64,000 bases of DNA, taken from contig NZ_WTUZ01000022.1 in assembly GCF_009882985.1 (NCBI RefSeq), forward strand, positions 471,065-535,064, written 5' to 3'. The stretch's first letter is position 1. The number at the start of each line of letters is the position of its first letter. Origin of the DNA: Paenibacillus silvestris. GTDB taxonomy: Bacteria > Bacillota > Bacilli > Paenibacillales > NBRC-103111. The notes under the pieces were generated by a model, which ran no database searches, was not told where the DNA came from, and was given only the letters and a program-made list of their open reading frames with translations. Made by a program: the position numbers and the translations under genes. Positions 8,263-16,042 of this stretch are shown one piece after another.

Positions 8263-9690
8263 CTCTGATGCTGACGCTAGCGCAGCCTCAGTTGCCACTC
8301 CGGCTTGTGACTCATCCGCTGCAGCCGACTCCGCCACAGCTGCCGAACGCTGAGCAAAGCGATTCGCAGGCTCAGCCAAACCAAGGTGATCGCGCAGCGT
8401 GTGCCCCGAATACTCAGAGCGGAATAAGCCGCGCCGCTGCAATTCTGGAATAACCAGATCGACGAATTCGTCCAGTCCGCCTGGCAAATAAGGCGGCATG
8501 ATGTTGAAGCCGTCGCAGGCTTCCTTCACGAACCATTCTTCCAATTGGTCCGCAATTTGGACAGGCGTTCCAGTGATGGTTCGATGTCCGCGGGCACCGG
8601 TAACCCGGTGGATGAGCTGGCGAATCGTGAGATGTTCTCTGCGAGCCATATCAAGCAGCAGCTGGTAGCGGCTTTTGCCGCCATTGATGTCGGTAGAATC
8701 CGGCAACTCAGGCAGCGGTCCATCCAGTGGATAGCCAGAGAGATCGACTCTCAGCATGTTCTGCACCATCCCCAGCCCGACGGCTGGAAGGACAAGATTC
8801 TGGAACTCGGCTTCCTTGGCCTTTGCTTCTTCCTCTGTCGCACCTATGAAGGGCAGGACGCCAGGCAATATTTTCAGCTCATCCGGCGAACGTCCGTAAG
8901 CAGGGAGCTGGCCTTTGAGGGAAGCATAGAAGCTTTGCGCTTCTTCCAATGTCTGCCACGCGGTGAAAACGACCTCAGCCGTCTGCGCAGCAAAGGCTTG
9001 CCCCGTCGTGGAAGAGCCCGCTTGCACGACAACGGGACGTCCCTGCACAGAACGATGGACATTCAAGGGACCTCGAACGGAGAAGTGATCGCCAACATGA
9101 TTGATCGCATGAACTTTATCAGGATCAGCGAACTGGCCGGTTGCTTTATCAATAACGAGCGCGCCTTCTTCCCAGCTGTCCCAGAGAGCAGTTACGACAT
9201 CAACGAATTCCTTGGCTCGCTCGTAACGGAGGGAGTGATCCAAATGATGGTCGCGGCCGAAGTTTTTGGCCGTATTTTCCATGCTGGTTGTGACGGCATT
9301 CCAGCCTGCTCGCCCGCTGCTCAAATGATCGAGGGAAGCGAATTTACGCGCCACATGAAAGGGCTCGCTGTAAGTGGTCGATACCGTTCCGACAAGTCCG
9401 ATCTTTTTGGTGACCGAGGCCAGTGCAGACAGCAGGGTCAACGGTTCCGCCCGGACCGGCAGCGTGTATTGGACGGCTCTGTTCAGCGGCTCCGGAAGCA
9501 CTGGAATGTCTTCAATAAAAACGAGGTCGAACTTGCCGCGTTCCGCTGTTTGGGCAAATTGCTTGTAGAAATCAAGCTTCAAAAGCCCGCCTGTATCTGT
9601 CAAAGGATAGCGCCAAGCCGCGATATGATGGCCAACGCCAAATATAAAGGCCCCGAGATGAAGCTGTCGTTGTTGATGGTTAGTTCCCAT
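8260..9690 (-). CDS. NtaA/DmoA-family FMN-dependent monooxygenase
   Basis: A bacterial luciferase-like flavin monooxygenase (476 residues from ATG 9690; GGGGGG site in front). The N-terminus LGAFIFGVGHHIAAWRYP, the AGWNAVTTS segment, and GRPVVVQAGSSTTGQAFAA, with the tail GFNIMPPYLPGGLDEFVDLVIPELQRRGLFR, are characteristic of the NtaA/SnaA/DszA group, which uses FMNH2 from a separate reductase to oxidise sulfides, sulfones or aminopolycarboxylates. It is about 60% similar to the next gene upstream. The last ~25 residues are Ala/Ser/Glu-rich and end at a stop that appears to interrupt a longer repeat tail. Substrate unknown; organosulfur is likely from the context. Confidence 0.9.
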   Translation of the reverse strand: MGTNHQQRQLHLGAFIFGVGHHIAAWRYPLTDTGGLLKLDFYKQFAQTAERGKFDLVFIEDIPVLPEPLNRAVQYTLPVRAEPLTLLSALASVTKKIGLVGTVSTTYSEPFHVARKFASLDHLSSGRAGWNAVTTSMENTAKNFGRDHHLDHSLRYERAKEFVDVVTALWDSWEEGALVIDKATGQFADPDKVHAINHVGDHFSVRGPLNVHRSVQGRPVVVQAGSSTTGQAFAAQTAEVVFTAWQTLEEAQSFYASLKGQLPAYGRSPDELKILPGVLPFIGATEEEAKAKEAEFQNLVLPAVGLGMVQNMLRVDLSGYPLDGPLPELPDSTDINGGKSRYQLLLDMARREHLTIRQLIHRVTGARGHRTITGTPVQIADQLEEWFVKEACDGFNIMPPYLPGGLDEFVDLVIPELQRRGLFRSEYSGHTLRDHLGLAEPANRFAQRSAAVAESAAADESQAGVATEAALASASE

Positions 9691-9735
9691 TGATACATTC
9701 CCCCCAATTCTCAATGCTGACTTATCACTTATCAC

Positions 9736-11097
9736 TTAATACCCGCTTGCAGATTCAGCCTTTTGAAATCGGCTTTGTGGTCTAGTCAGTCCTAGATGAT
9801 CGCGCAAGGTGCTTCCTTCATATTCGGTGCGAAACAACCCTCTGCGCTGCAGCTCAGGAATGACGAGATCCACGAATTCTTCCAAACCGCCTGGCAAATA
9901 AGGAGGCATGATATTAAAGCCATCGCAAGCGCCGCCCTTGAACCATTCTTCAAGCTGATCAGCAATTTGGACCGGTGTGCCATAAATGGTGCGGTGACCC
10001 CGAGCGCCTGTCACCCGGTACATCAATTGGCGGATCGTCAAGCCTTCCCGGCGCGCCATATCGGAGACGAGCTGGAAGCGGCTTTTGCCGCCATTCACTT
10101 GCTGCAGCTCCGGAAGGTCAGGGAGCGGGCCATCAAGCGGATAGCCGGTCAAGTCGACATTCAGCGATGCAGAGAGCATGGATAATCCGACGGCTGGCAG
10201 CACTTGGGACTGGAGAAGCGCTTCTTTCTCACGCGCCTCTTCTTCGGTTGCTCCAATGACTGGGAAAATGCCCGGCATGATAAGGATGTCATTCGGTGAT
10301 CTGTCGTAGGTGACAGCCAGGTCTTTCACGCTGCGGTAAAAGAGCTGCGCTTCCTCCAGCGTTTGCCAAGCCGTAAAGACGACTTCCGCCGTCTGGGCGG
10401 CAAGGTGCTTCCCTGTTTCCGATGCTCCCGCTTGAATCACAACCGGTCTGCCTTGCGGTGAGCGCGGCAAGTTCAAAGGGCCGCGAACGGCGAAGAATTC
10501 GCCGCGGTGATTCAGCTCATGCACTTTGCTTGGATCAGCGAAAATGCCATTCTCCTTGTCAGCCACAATGGCGCCATCTTCCCAGCTATCCCAGAGGGAG
10601 GTGACGACATCAACGAATTCGCGCGCTCGTTCATATCGTTTATCATGGGCAAGATGATGCCCTTGACTGAAATTATGGGCCTCTTCATCTCGGCCTGAGG
10701 TCACGACATTCCACGCCGCGCGCCCTCCGCTCAAGTGATCCAGGCAGGAGAATTCACGCGCCAAGTTGTACGGCTCATGATACGAAGTAGATACGGTAGC
10801 AGCCAATCCTATATGTTCAGTAACGCCTGCCAGATAGGAAAGCAGCGTGATGGGTTCGGGCCGAACGGTCACGGTATGCTTGATATTCGTTTTGAAACGA
10901 TCAATGACCGCAAGCGTGTCTGCGAGGAAAATCATATCGAACTTTCCGCGTTCCGCCGTTTGGGCAAAATGTTCGTAAAACTCATGCTGCAGAATGCCTT
11001 GGGCATCTGTATCCGGATAACGCCAAGAAGCTACGTGGTGGCCCACTTGAAATAGAAATGCTCCTAGACGCAGTTGTCGCTGCTCTGGTGTACTCAT
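9736..11097 (-). CDS. NtaA/DmoA-family FMN-dependent monooxygenase
   Basis: First gene of the minus-strand operon, 453 residues, a paralogue of the downstream monooxygenase (shared LGAFxFxVGHHxAxWRYP, AAWNVVTSGRDEEAHNF, GRPVVIQAGASETGKHLAA, and GFNIMPPYLPGGLEEFVDLVIPELQRRG ends). It lacks the repetitive tail. A GGAGGG site precedes the ATG at 11097. Together with the next gene and the binding protein it probably lets the cell desulfurise an organic sulfur compound. Two tandem paralogues suggest either a broader substrate range or a two-step oxidation. Confidence 0.92.
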   Translation of the reverse strand: MSTPEQRQLRLGAFLFQVGHHVASWRYPDTDAQGILQHEFYEHFAQTAERGKFDMIFLADTLAVIDRFKTNIKHTVTVRPEPITLLSYLAGVTEHIGLAATVSTSYHEPYNLAREFSCLDHLSGGRAAWNVVTSGRDEEAHNFSQGHHLAHDKRYERAREFVDVVTSLWDSWEDGAIVADKENGIFADPSKVHELNHRGEFFAVRGPLNLPRSPQGRPVVIQAGASETGKHLAAQTAEVVFTAWQTLEEAQLFYRSVKDLAVTYDRSPNDILIMPGIFPVIGATEEEAREKEALLQSQVLPAVGLSMLSASLNVDLTGYPLDGPLPDLPELQQVNGGKSRFQLVSDMARREGLTIRQLMYRVTGARGHRTIYGTPVQIADQLEEWFKGGACDGFNIMPPYLPGGLEEFVDLVIPELQRRGLFRTEYEGSTLRDHLGLTRPQSRFQKAESASGY

Positions 11098-11149
11098 CCT
11101 TCATCCCTCCAAAATAATGCTATTTCATATAAGCCCCCCGGAGTATACA

Positions 11150-11209
11150 AAAAGGCTCTCACAAGCTTGCCGCTTTGAACGGTGCTTGGAGAGCCTTTGG
11201 TGGACCAAT
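11150..11209 (-). promoter_or_regulatory. leader terminator with upstream mini-hairpin (minus operon)
   Basis: On the minus strand a hairpin TTGG-TCCA-CCAA (11209-11198) is followed directly by a long stem (AGGCTCTC with GAGAGCCT, with inner CAAGC/GCTTG) and TTTTT at 11154-11150, 50 bases before the monooxygenase gene. Being in front of the gene, it may work as an attenuator; it could also end an antisense or leader RNA. The plus strand lacks a T run at the other end, so it points toward the monooxygenase genes. The order mini-hairpin then terminator is like that in the other two sulfur leaders. Confidence 0.5.
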
Positions 11210-11288
11210 AGGCTGCATGGGTTATTGATTAGTTATGCTAGCATATTAATTCCGATAAAACAAGTGGGTTATATAAGAATTAAACCAT

Positions 11289-11317
11289 TGACTTCCATTT
11301 TTTGTAGTGATATGATC
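11289..11317 (+). promoter_or_regulatory. sigma-A promoter of ssuBC-like operon
   Basis: TTGACT (11289-11294), a 17-base spacer and TATGAT (11312-11317). Transcription would begin near 11324, giving a leader of about 140 bases before the ATP-binding gene. Confidence 0.75.
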
Positions 11318-11323
11318 CCCTTA

Positions 11324-11433
11324 TATCCAAGTTAATCACTATGAATTGAAAGCAAATTGAATCTTGTCGACCAGGTATCTGGAGACTTCCCGATTTCCCC
11401 GTAAAGGGGTTCTTATGGGGGTCTCTTTTTTTA
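11324..11433 (+). promoter_or_regulatory. structured leader with terminator, riboswitch-like
   Basis: The leader has CCAAGTTAAT near its beginning, then TCGA, a hairpin CCAG-GTAT-CTGG (11372-11383) and a terminator in which GAGACTTCC pairs with GGGGGTCTC (inner CCCC/GGGG) and runs into TTTTTTT at 11427-11433. The ssuA leader at 27.8 kb has the same parts in the same order with compensating base changes. It does not match the SAM (S-box), T-box or other leader consensus that I know. Likely attenuation control by sulfur supply; the ligand is unknown. Confidence 0.5.
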
Positions 11434-11466
11434 TAGTTGAATAAATGGTTAGAGGGGGAAAGCTCG

Positions 11467-12246
11467 ATGAGCGTACTATCACTAGATATTGATTTGCCGA
11501 GCAAATGGTTTCAGACGCCTCAAGGGCACCGAGTGGAAGCACTTCATAACATTCAATTAAAAATTAAAGAAGGTGAATTTATAACGATTATAGGTCCAAG
11601 CGGCTGCGGTAAAAGCACACTGCTCAAAATCATAGCTGGCCTGGATACTGACCATAACGGAAAGGTGCTTCTCGAACAAAAACAGGTAGAAAAGCCTGGT
11701 ATTGATAAAGGATTTATTTTTCAGGAGCATCGCTTATTCCCTTGGTTGACTGTCGAGAAAAATATCGCCGCCGATCTTAGTTTGAAAGATCCTGACGTGA
11801 GGGCGCGTGTAGATCGCCTGATTGAGCTAGTGAGGCTGCAGGGCTTTGAGAAATCGTACCCGAGGGAGCTATCGGGAGGCATGTCCCAGCGGGTTGCGAT
11901 CGCAAGGGCTTTGCTCCGTAATCCGAAGGTGCTCTTGTTGGATGAACCGTTTGGGGCGTTGGACGCCTTCACACGTTCGCATTTGCAAGAGGTTGCGCTC
12001 GACATCTGGGAGAAGAACCGGACAACGATGATACTCGTTACGCATGATATTGATGAGGCCGTGTTCCTGGCTACCCGAGTCGTCGTGATGGATGCGCGTC
12101 CAGGCACAATCCGTAACATCATTCAAGTCGATCTGCCTTATCCACGCAAAAAGACAACCGTTTCGTTCCAAGAACTGCGCAAGCTGGTACTCAGCGAATT
12201 TGAACCTATCGATGAATTAGAACTGATTGACAGCTCGGGTATTTAA
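11467..12246 (+). CDS. sulfonate-type ABC transporter ATP-binding protein (SsuB-like)
   Basis: A 259-residue ATPase from ATG 11467 (AGAGGGGGAAA in front; an ATG 30 bases upstream would include this site). Walker A GPSGCGKST, Q-loop FIFQEHRLFPW, signature ELSGGMSQR, Walker B VLLLDEPFGALD and switch VTHDIDE are complete. It belongs to the nitrate/sulfonate/taurine importer group. Paired with the permease 30 bases downstream; the binding protein is probably that of the divergent operon. Confidence 0.92.
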   Translation: MSVLSLDIDLPSKWFQTPQGHRVEALHNIQLKIKEGEFITIIGPSGCGKSTLLKIIAGLDTDHNGKVLLEQKQVEKPGIDKGFIFQEHRLFPWLTVEKNIAADLSLKDPDVRARVDRLIELVRLQGFEKSYPRELSGGMSQRVAIARALLRNPKVLLLDEPFGALDAFTRSHLQEVALDIWEKNRTTMILVTHDIDEAVFLATRVVVMDARPGTIRNIIQVDLPYPRKKTTVSFQELRKLVLSEFEPIDELELIDSSGI

Positions 12247-12276
12247 CTAAATGAGAATGAAAGTGAGGGAGCAGCG

Positions 12277-13152
12277 ATGAGTCAAGCAGAAGTTATTGTT
12301 GGAAAAAATCAGCCCATTTCCCGGTCGAAGACTGCGGAGCCACCCGTTTCATCCGAACAGCCTAGCCTTTCAAAGCCGCAAAGGAAAGAAGCCAAATGGG
12401 AGCTTGTTGTGCGAGGGAGCATTTTGCCGCTGACCGTTCTGATTTTATGGCAGATTTTCGGGTCATTAGGCATCGTGTCCAAAACCTTGCTGCCTACTCC
12501 GTATGCGATTGGGCAGGCTTTTTATGACTTACTCATTAGCGGTGAGCTCTTCAGACACGTGAGAATTAGTATTTGGCGTGCGGCTGTTGGCTTTCTGATT
12601 GGCGGAAGTTTAGGATTGGCCTTTGGCCTGCTCGTCGGCTTGTTCCGCAAATTCGAGCAGACGCTTGATCCTTCCGTTCAGATGCTGCGCACCATCCCGC
12701 ATTTGGCGATCACACCGCTCTTTATTCTGTGGTTTGGTTTCGGAGAGTTCTCCAAGGTGCTGCTGATTGCGAAAGGAGCGTTCTTCCCGCTGTATGTGCA
12801 GACCTTTCTAGGTATCAGGAACGTGGATTCCAAATTGTTCGATGTTGCTCGAGTGCTGGAATTCAGTAAGTTCAAACAAATCACGAAGTTGGTATTACCG
12901 GCGGCGCTGCCTAATATTCTGCTTGGCTTACGACTGTCGATTGGCGTTGCTTGGTTAGGGTTGGTCGTAGCTGAACTCATGGGTTCAAGTGAAGGGGTTG
13001 GCTACTTGATCTTGGATGCCAGACAGTTCTCTCAGACGGCGATTGTGTTTGTTGGGATTTTGATCTTTGCTTTCGTAGGTAAAGGCTCTGATTCCTTGGT
13101 GCGCATATTAGAGAAGAAGCTGTTAAAATGGCGTGATAGCTTTAATGGGTAG
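12277..13152 (+). CDS. sulfonate-type ABC transporter permease (SsuC-like)
   Basis: A 291-residue inner-membrane permease of the BPD_transp_1/SsuC type. After a polar N-terminal ~45 residues it has about six membrane spans and the coupling segment around FDVARVLEFSKFKQITKLVLPAALPNILLGLRLS (EAA-like loop). Found right after its ATPase with a GAGGGAGC site. A strong terminator follows at 13182. Confidence 0.92.
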   Translation: MSQAEVIVGKNQPISRSKTAEPPVSSEQPSLSKPQRKEAKWELVVRGSILPLTVLILWQIFGSLGIVSKTLLPTPYAIGQAFYDLLISGELFRHVRISIWRAAVGFLIGGSLGLAFGLLVGLFRKFEQTLDPSVQMLRTIPHLAITPLFILWFGFGEFSKVLLIAKGAFFPLYVQTFLGIRNVDSKLFDVARVLEFSKFKQITKLVLPAALPNILLGLRLSIGVAWLGLVVAELMGSSEGVGYLILDARQFSQTAIVFVGILIFAFVGKGSDSLVRILEKKLLKWRDSFNG

Positions 13153-13181
13153 ATTCTCGCCAATTTGATTGTAGCAACGGT

Positions 13182-13227
13182 AAAACAAAACGTTCATTGG
13201 ATGAATTCCAATGAACGTTTTGTTTTT
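13182..13227 (+). terminator. strong intrinsic terminator after ssuC-like gene
   Basis: A perfect 20-base-pair stem (13182-13201 with 13207-13226, loop TGAAT) rich in A on the left and T on the right. It also carries the ATTGGA/TCCAAT motif shared by the small hairpins downstream. Confidence 0.8.
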
Positions 13228-13246
13228 GCTGTTGAAACGTTGATCT

Positions 13247-13380
13247 CATTGGACAAAATCCAAGGAATCTGCGGATTGGAGCCGTAATAGTGGCCAATTT
13301 CGTGTTTTCGTTGGATTTCATCCATTGAAAACTGGAATTCAGCCGCTGAAACGGCTCTCTCATTGGAACTCATCCAATGA
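13247..13380. repeat. cluster of ATTGGA/TCCAAT mini-hairpins
   Basis: The 446-base gap 13153-13598 has no gene. After the terminator three further small palindromes follow with the same arms: 13247-13264 (ATTGGAC...ATCCAAG), 13311-13327 (TTGGATTTCATCCATT) and 13361-13380 (CATTGGAACTCATCCAATG). The part 13420-13480 has CCTCCCC and GGAGGGGG which could pair. Their purpose is unknown. Confidence 0.5.
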
Positions 13381-13538
13381 AGTGTCCAGCTTGCCAATAA
13401 TGGATCTAGCTTTCTCGGCGTCTGAGCCTCCCCTTCGTACCGAGCAATTAACCGTACTGTGGAGGGGGTCGGTTAGTCCTATTTTACTCATCGCCTAATT
13501 TCGACAGACAAAATCCAGCTTTTATTTTATGATAGAGG

Positions 13539-13558
13539 TATAATTGAAAACGCTTACC
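13539..13558 (+). promoter_or_regulatory. -10 box with overlapping cre-like site
   Basis: TATAAT (13539-13544) is followed at 13544-13558 by TTGAAAACGCTTACC, which fits the CcpA cre consensus WTGNAANCGNWNNCW at 14 of 15 positions. Binding there would block transcription of the AraC regulator gene when a preferred sugar is present. Confidence 0.55.
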
Positions 13559-13598
13559 AAAATGGGATTGTACAAGTAGATGAGGTGAACAAGTTGTG

Positions 13599-15929
13599 AT
13601 GAAGCTAACTTACAATCTGAAGCTGGAGCATTCCCCCATTTTCAGAAGTTTTCTTATTTCCTATGTGCTCATCCTGTTTATTCCCATGGTGACGGGTTTT
13701 ATCTCCTATTATGTTTCCTCCGACATTATTAAGTCTAGCTCACTCGAAGCAAGTGCGATGATGTTGAACCAAAGTAAAGACGTTCTGGATCGCAGAATGG
13801 AAGAGGTCGAAAACATCACGAGACAACTGTCGTTGGACCAGGAACTGAACTATGTGCTGAATCAGCAAGTGGATGTCGATCACTACGACGTATATGCACT
13901 ATGGAAATCATGGCGTAATACGGCAGCGTACAGTTTGACGAACACCTTTCTGGAGGATTTCTACATTTATCTAAACAATTATCATGCTATTTTTACGCCA
14001 TCGGGAGTGTATGTGCGCCCTGATGATTTCTTCGATCTGTATCATTACGAGGATGTAGATCCGGTGCAGTGGAAGCAGGGACTACTCGGCAGTATTCATC
14101 GCAGGGAAACGTTGCCATCAAAGCCATTTATCGGTAATGGCAAGAAAAGCAATGTCATCACCTATTTGCAGTCGATTCCGTTCGATAGCTTTCAACATTC
14201 GCTCGGTACAGCTGTTATTTTGATTGATGAAAATGAGATAGCCAAAATGCTGGAACGCATTCCGAAGCAGTATGGCGGCTGGGCTTATATCAGCGATAAG
14301 GACGGTCATCCGATTGCTAGAGTTGGGATTGATGATGCCCAAATTCAAGCGATGAATATCCCGCAGCTGATCAGTCAGCAGCCTGGCAACATTGTTGAAG
14401 GCGAAACGCTGCTTATCTCCTCAAAATCAACCTATAACGGCTGGGTGTATGTTGTTGGTTTACCCAAAAGTATCGTCTTGAAGCAGTCGGTTTTCATTGC
14501 AAAGGTGACGTGGACGATTACGATTTCAACGTTATTGCTAGGCATAGTGGCCGCATTATTATTTGCCTATAGGAATAGTGCCCCCATCAATCGGATTGTT
14601 TCGGTCTTTCGGGAGCAAACGGGTCAAGGCAGCTATAAAGGGAAAAATGCGTTCGATTTTCTGCAAGGAAATATTTCTGATTTATTAGCCAGTCAGCGTT
14701 CTTTGGAAGAGGAGCTTAAATGCCAGCTGCCTTTATTAGAGGATGCTTTTGTGAAGCGGCTATTGAAAGGGGAATTTGATTCTCTGCAGGAAGTCCAAAC
14801 CTTAATGCACTCACTGCCGAGCATGAAATTAAAAAGAGAAACAGGTCATGTCGCGATCATTCGAATTAACGGCTACAGCGGCTTGGTCAGCCAAGAAATT
14901 ATTCACGAGCTGAATGCGGCAAGGCTTTTAATCAAAAAGTGTCTGTTTGATTCGAGCGGTGTGTTCCAACTCAATGTAACGGATATCGACTCGGATAAAA
15001 TCGGGATTCTGATGACGCTAAAGGAAGAAGCTGTTCACTTGGAAGCGGAGGACATGACGGATAGTCTGTCTGGCTTGTTTGAACAACTTAGAGAATATGT
15101 GAAAGAGGAGTACCGGATTCAAATGACGGTTGCCATAGGCGGCAGCTTCCAGTCACTTTCCGATAGCAGTCGTTCGTTTGAGGAAGCCAGAGGCGCGCTT
15201 GATTATTCGGTCTTTATGGAAGAAGCGGAAACGATCTGGTATCGGGATGTAATTAAGGAGTCAACGACCTATTATTATCCGATTGATATGGAGCTGCGGA
15301 TGTTGAATGCGGTCAAGATCGGCGAGCTGCAGGAGGTTCACCGCATTTTTGAACAGCTGCTGGCCCACAACTTCACAGAACGGCAGCTATCAGCGGAGAT
15401 GGTTCAGCAATTATTCGGCGAATTGAAAGGGACTTTCTTCAAGCTCCTGCAGCATAGTCCTTTCACGGATCAAGCGGTGTCTCAAGGGCTGAAAGCGCGA
15501 ATTGAGCATTTGCAGCTCTCGGCTAGCCTGGATCGTTTCCGCCATGACATTCTTGAGCTGCTCGAAGCATTTTGCAGTAGAGTGCTCAAGAAAAAAGAGG
15601 ATAGTACAGGTGAAATGATCAACAAAATTGTGGATTTCCTTGATCAGCATTATTCAGATTCAGATTTAAACCTGTATAAGATATCCGTTGACGTCGAGCT
15701 GCCAGAGAAGTACATTTCGCAGTTATTTAAGGATCACACGGGTGAAAACTTATCAGACTATCTGGAGAAGATACGGATTAAAAAGGCTACGGATCTGCTG
15801 TTTAACAGCCAACATACGATTGATGAAATTTCGCAATATGTCGGCTATAACAGCGCACATGCATTCCGGAGAGCTTTCAAGCGCGTATCGGGCGTTTCGC
15901 CTAGCTTTTACCGAAAAACGGTCAATTAA
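13599..15929 (+). CDS. membrane-anchored AraC family transcriptional regulator
   Basis: A 776-residue one-component regulator. Two membrane spans (about 18-38 and 300-320) flank an extracellular sensor domain of about 250 residues (Cache-like), followed by a ~350-residue cytoplasmic region and a C-terminal AraC/XylS DNA-binding domain (last ~95 residues, with IDEISQYVGYNSAHAFRRAFKRVSGVSPSFYR). Such proteins in Paenibacillus usually stand next to a sugar importer they regulate; here the GH95 and ABC genes follow. ATG 13599 with GAGGTGAAC in front. Likely represses or activates the operon in response to an outside glycan. Confidence 0.9.
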   Translation: MKLTYNLKLEHSPIFRSFLISYVLILFIPMVTGFISYYVSSDIIKSSSLEASAMMLNQSKDVLDRRMEEVENITRQLSLDQELNYVLNQQVDVDHYDVYALWKSWRNTAAYSLTNTFLEDFYIYLNNYHAIFTPSGVYVRPDDFFDLYHYEDVDPVQWKQGLLGSIHRRETLPSKPFIGNGKKSNVITYLQSIPFDSFQHSLGTAVILIDENEIAKMLERIPKQYGGWAYISDKDGHPIARVGIDDAQIQAMNIPQLISQQPGNIVEGETLLISSKSTYNGWVYVVGLPKSIVLKQSVFIAKVTWTITISTLLLGIVAALLFAYRNSAPINRIVSVFREQTGQGSYKGKNAFDFLQGNISDLLASQRSLEEELKCQLPLLEDAFVKRLLKGEFDSLQEVQTLMHSLPSMKLKRETGHVAIIRINGYSGLVSQEIIHELNAARLLIKKCLFDSSGVFQLNVTDIDSDKIGILMTLKEEAVHLEAEDMTDSLSGLFEQLREYVKEEYRIQMTVAIGGSFQSLSDSSRSFEEARGALDYSVFMEEAETIWYRDVIKESTTYYYPIDMELRMLNAVKIGELQEVHRIFEQLLAHNFTERQLSAEMVQQLFGELKGTFFKLLQHSPFTDQAVSQGLKARIEHLQLSASLDRFRHDILELLEAFCSRVLKKKEDSTGEMINKIVDFLDQHYSDSDLNLYKISVDVELPEKYISQLFKDHTGENLSDYLEKIRIKKATDLLFNSQHTIDEISQYVGYNSAHAFRRAFKRVSGVSPSFYRKTVN

Positions 15930-16042
15930 GGCTGTTTCCGTATAAGCGTACCCTAGTGTTAGAAGTGTACCTATACAGGAGGTTCGATATGTGATTTATT
16001 GGGGAAGTTCATGATTCCAATCGTAAAAAGGAGCTGTTAACT

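Noticed and set aside
8163..8453. Small plus-strand frame of 96 codons over the repeats at 8.2 kb
   Set aside because: It mirrors the repeat tail of the minus-strand monooxygenase and has no ribosome-binding site.
8545..9693. A 382-codon open frame on the plus strand
   Set aside because: It is exactly antisense to the flavin monooxygenase, which has clear family motifs; the frame is a by-product of GC-rich third positions and shows no family features.
11324..11433. S-box (SAM) or T-box leader
   Set aside because: The S-box core (AGAGNGGNGGAGGGA-type and GCAACC) and the T-box GGGTGGNACCGCG are both missing.
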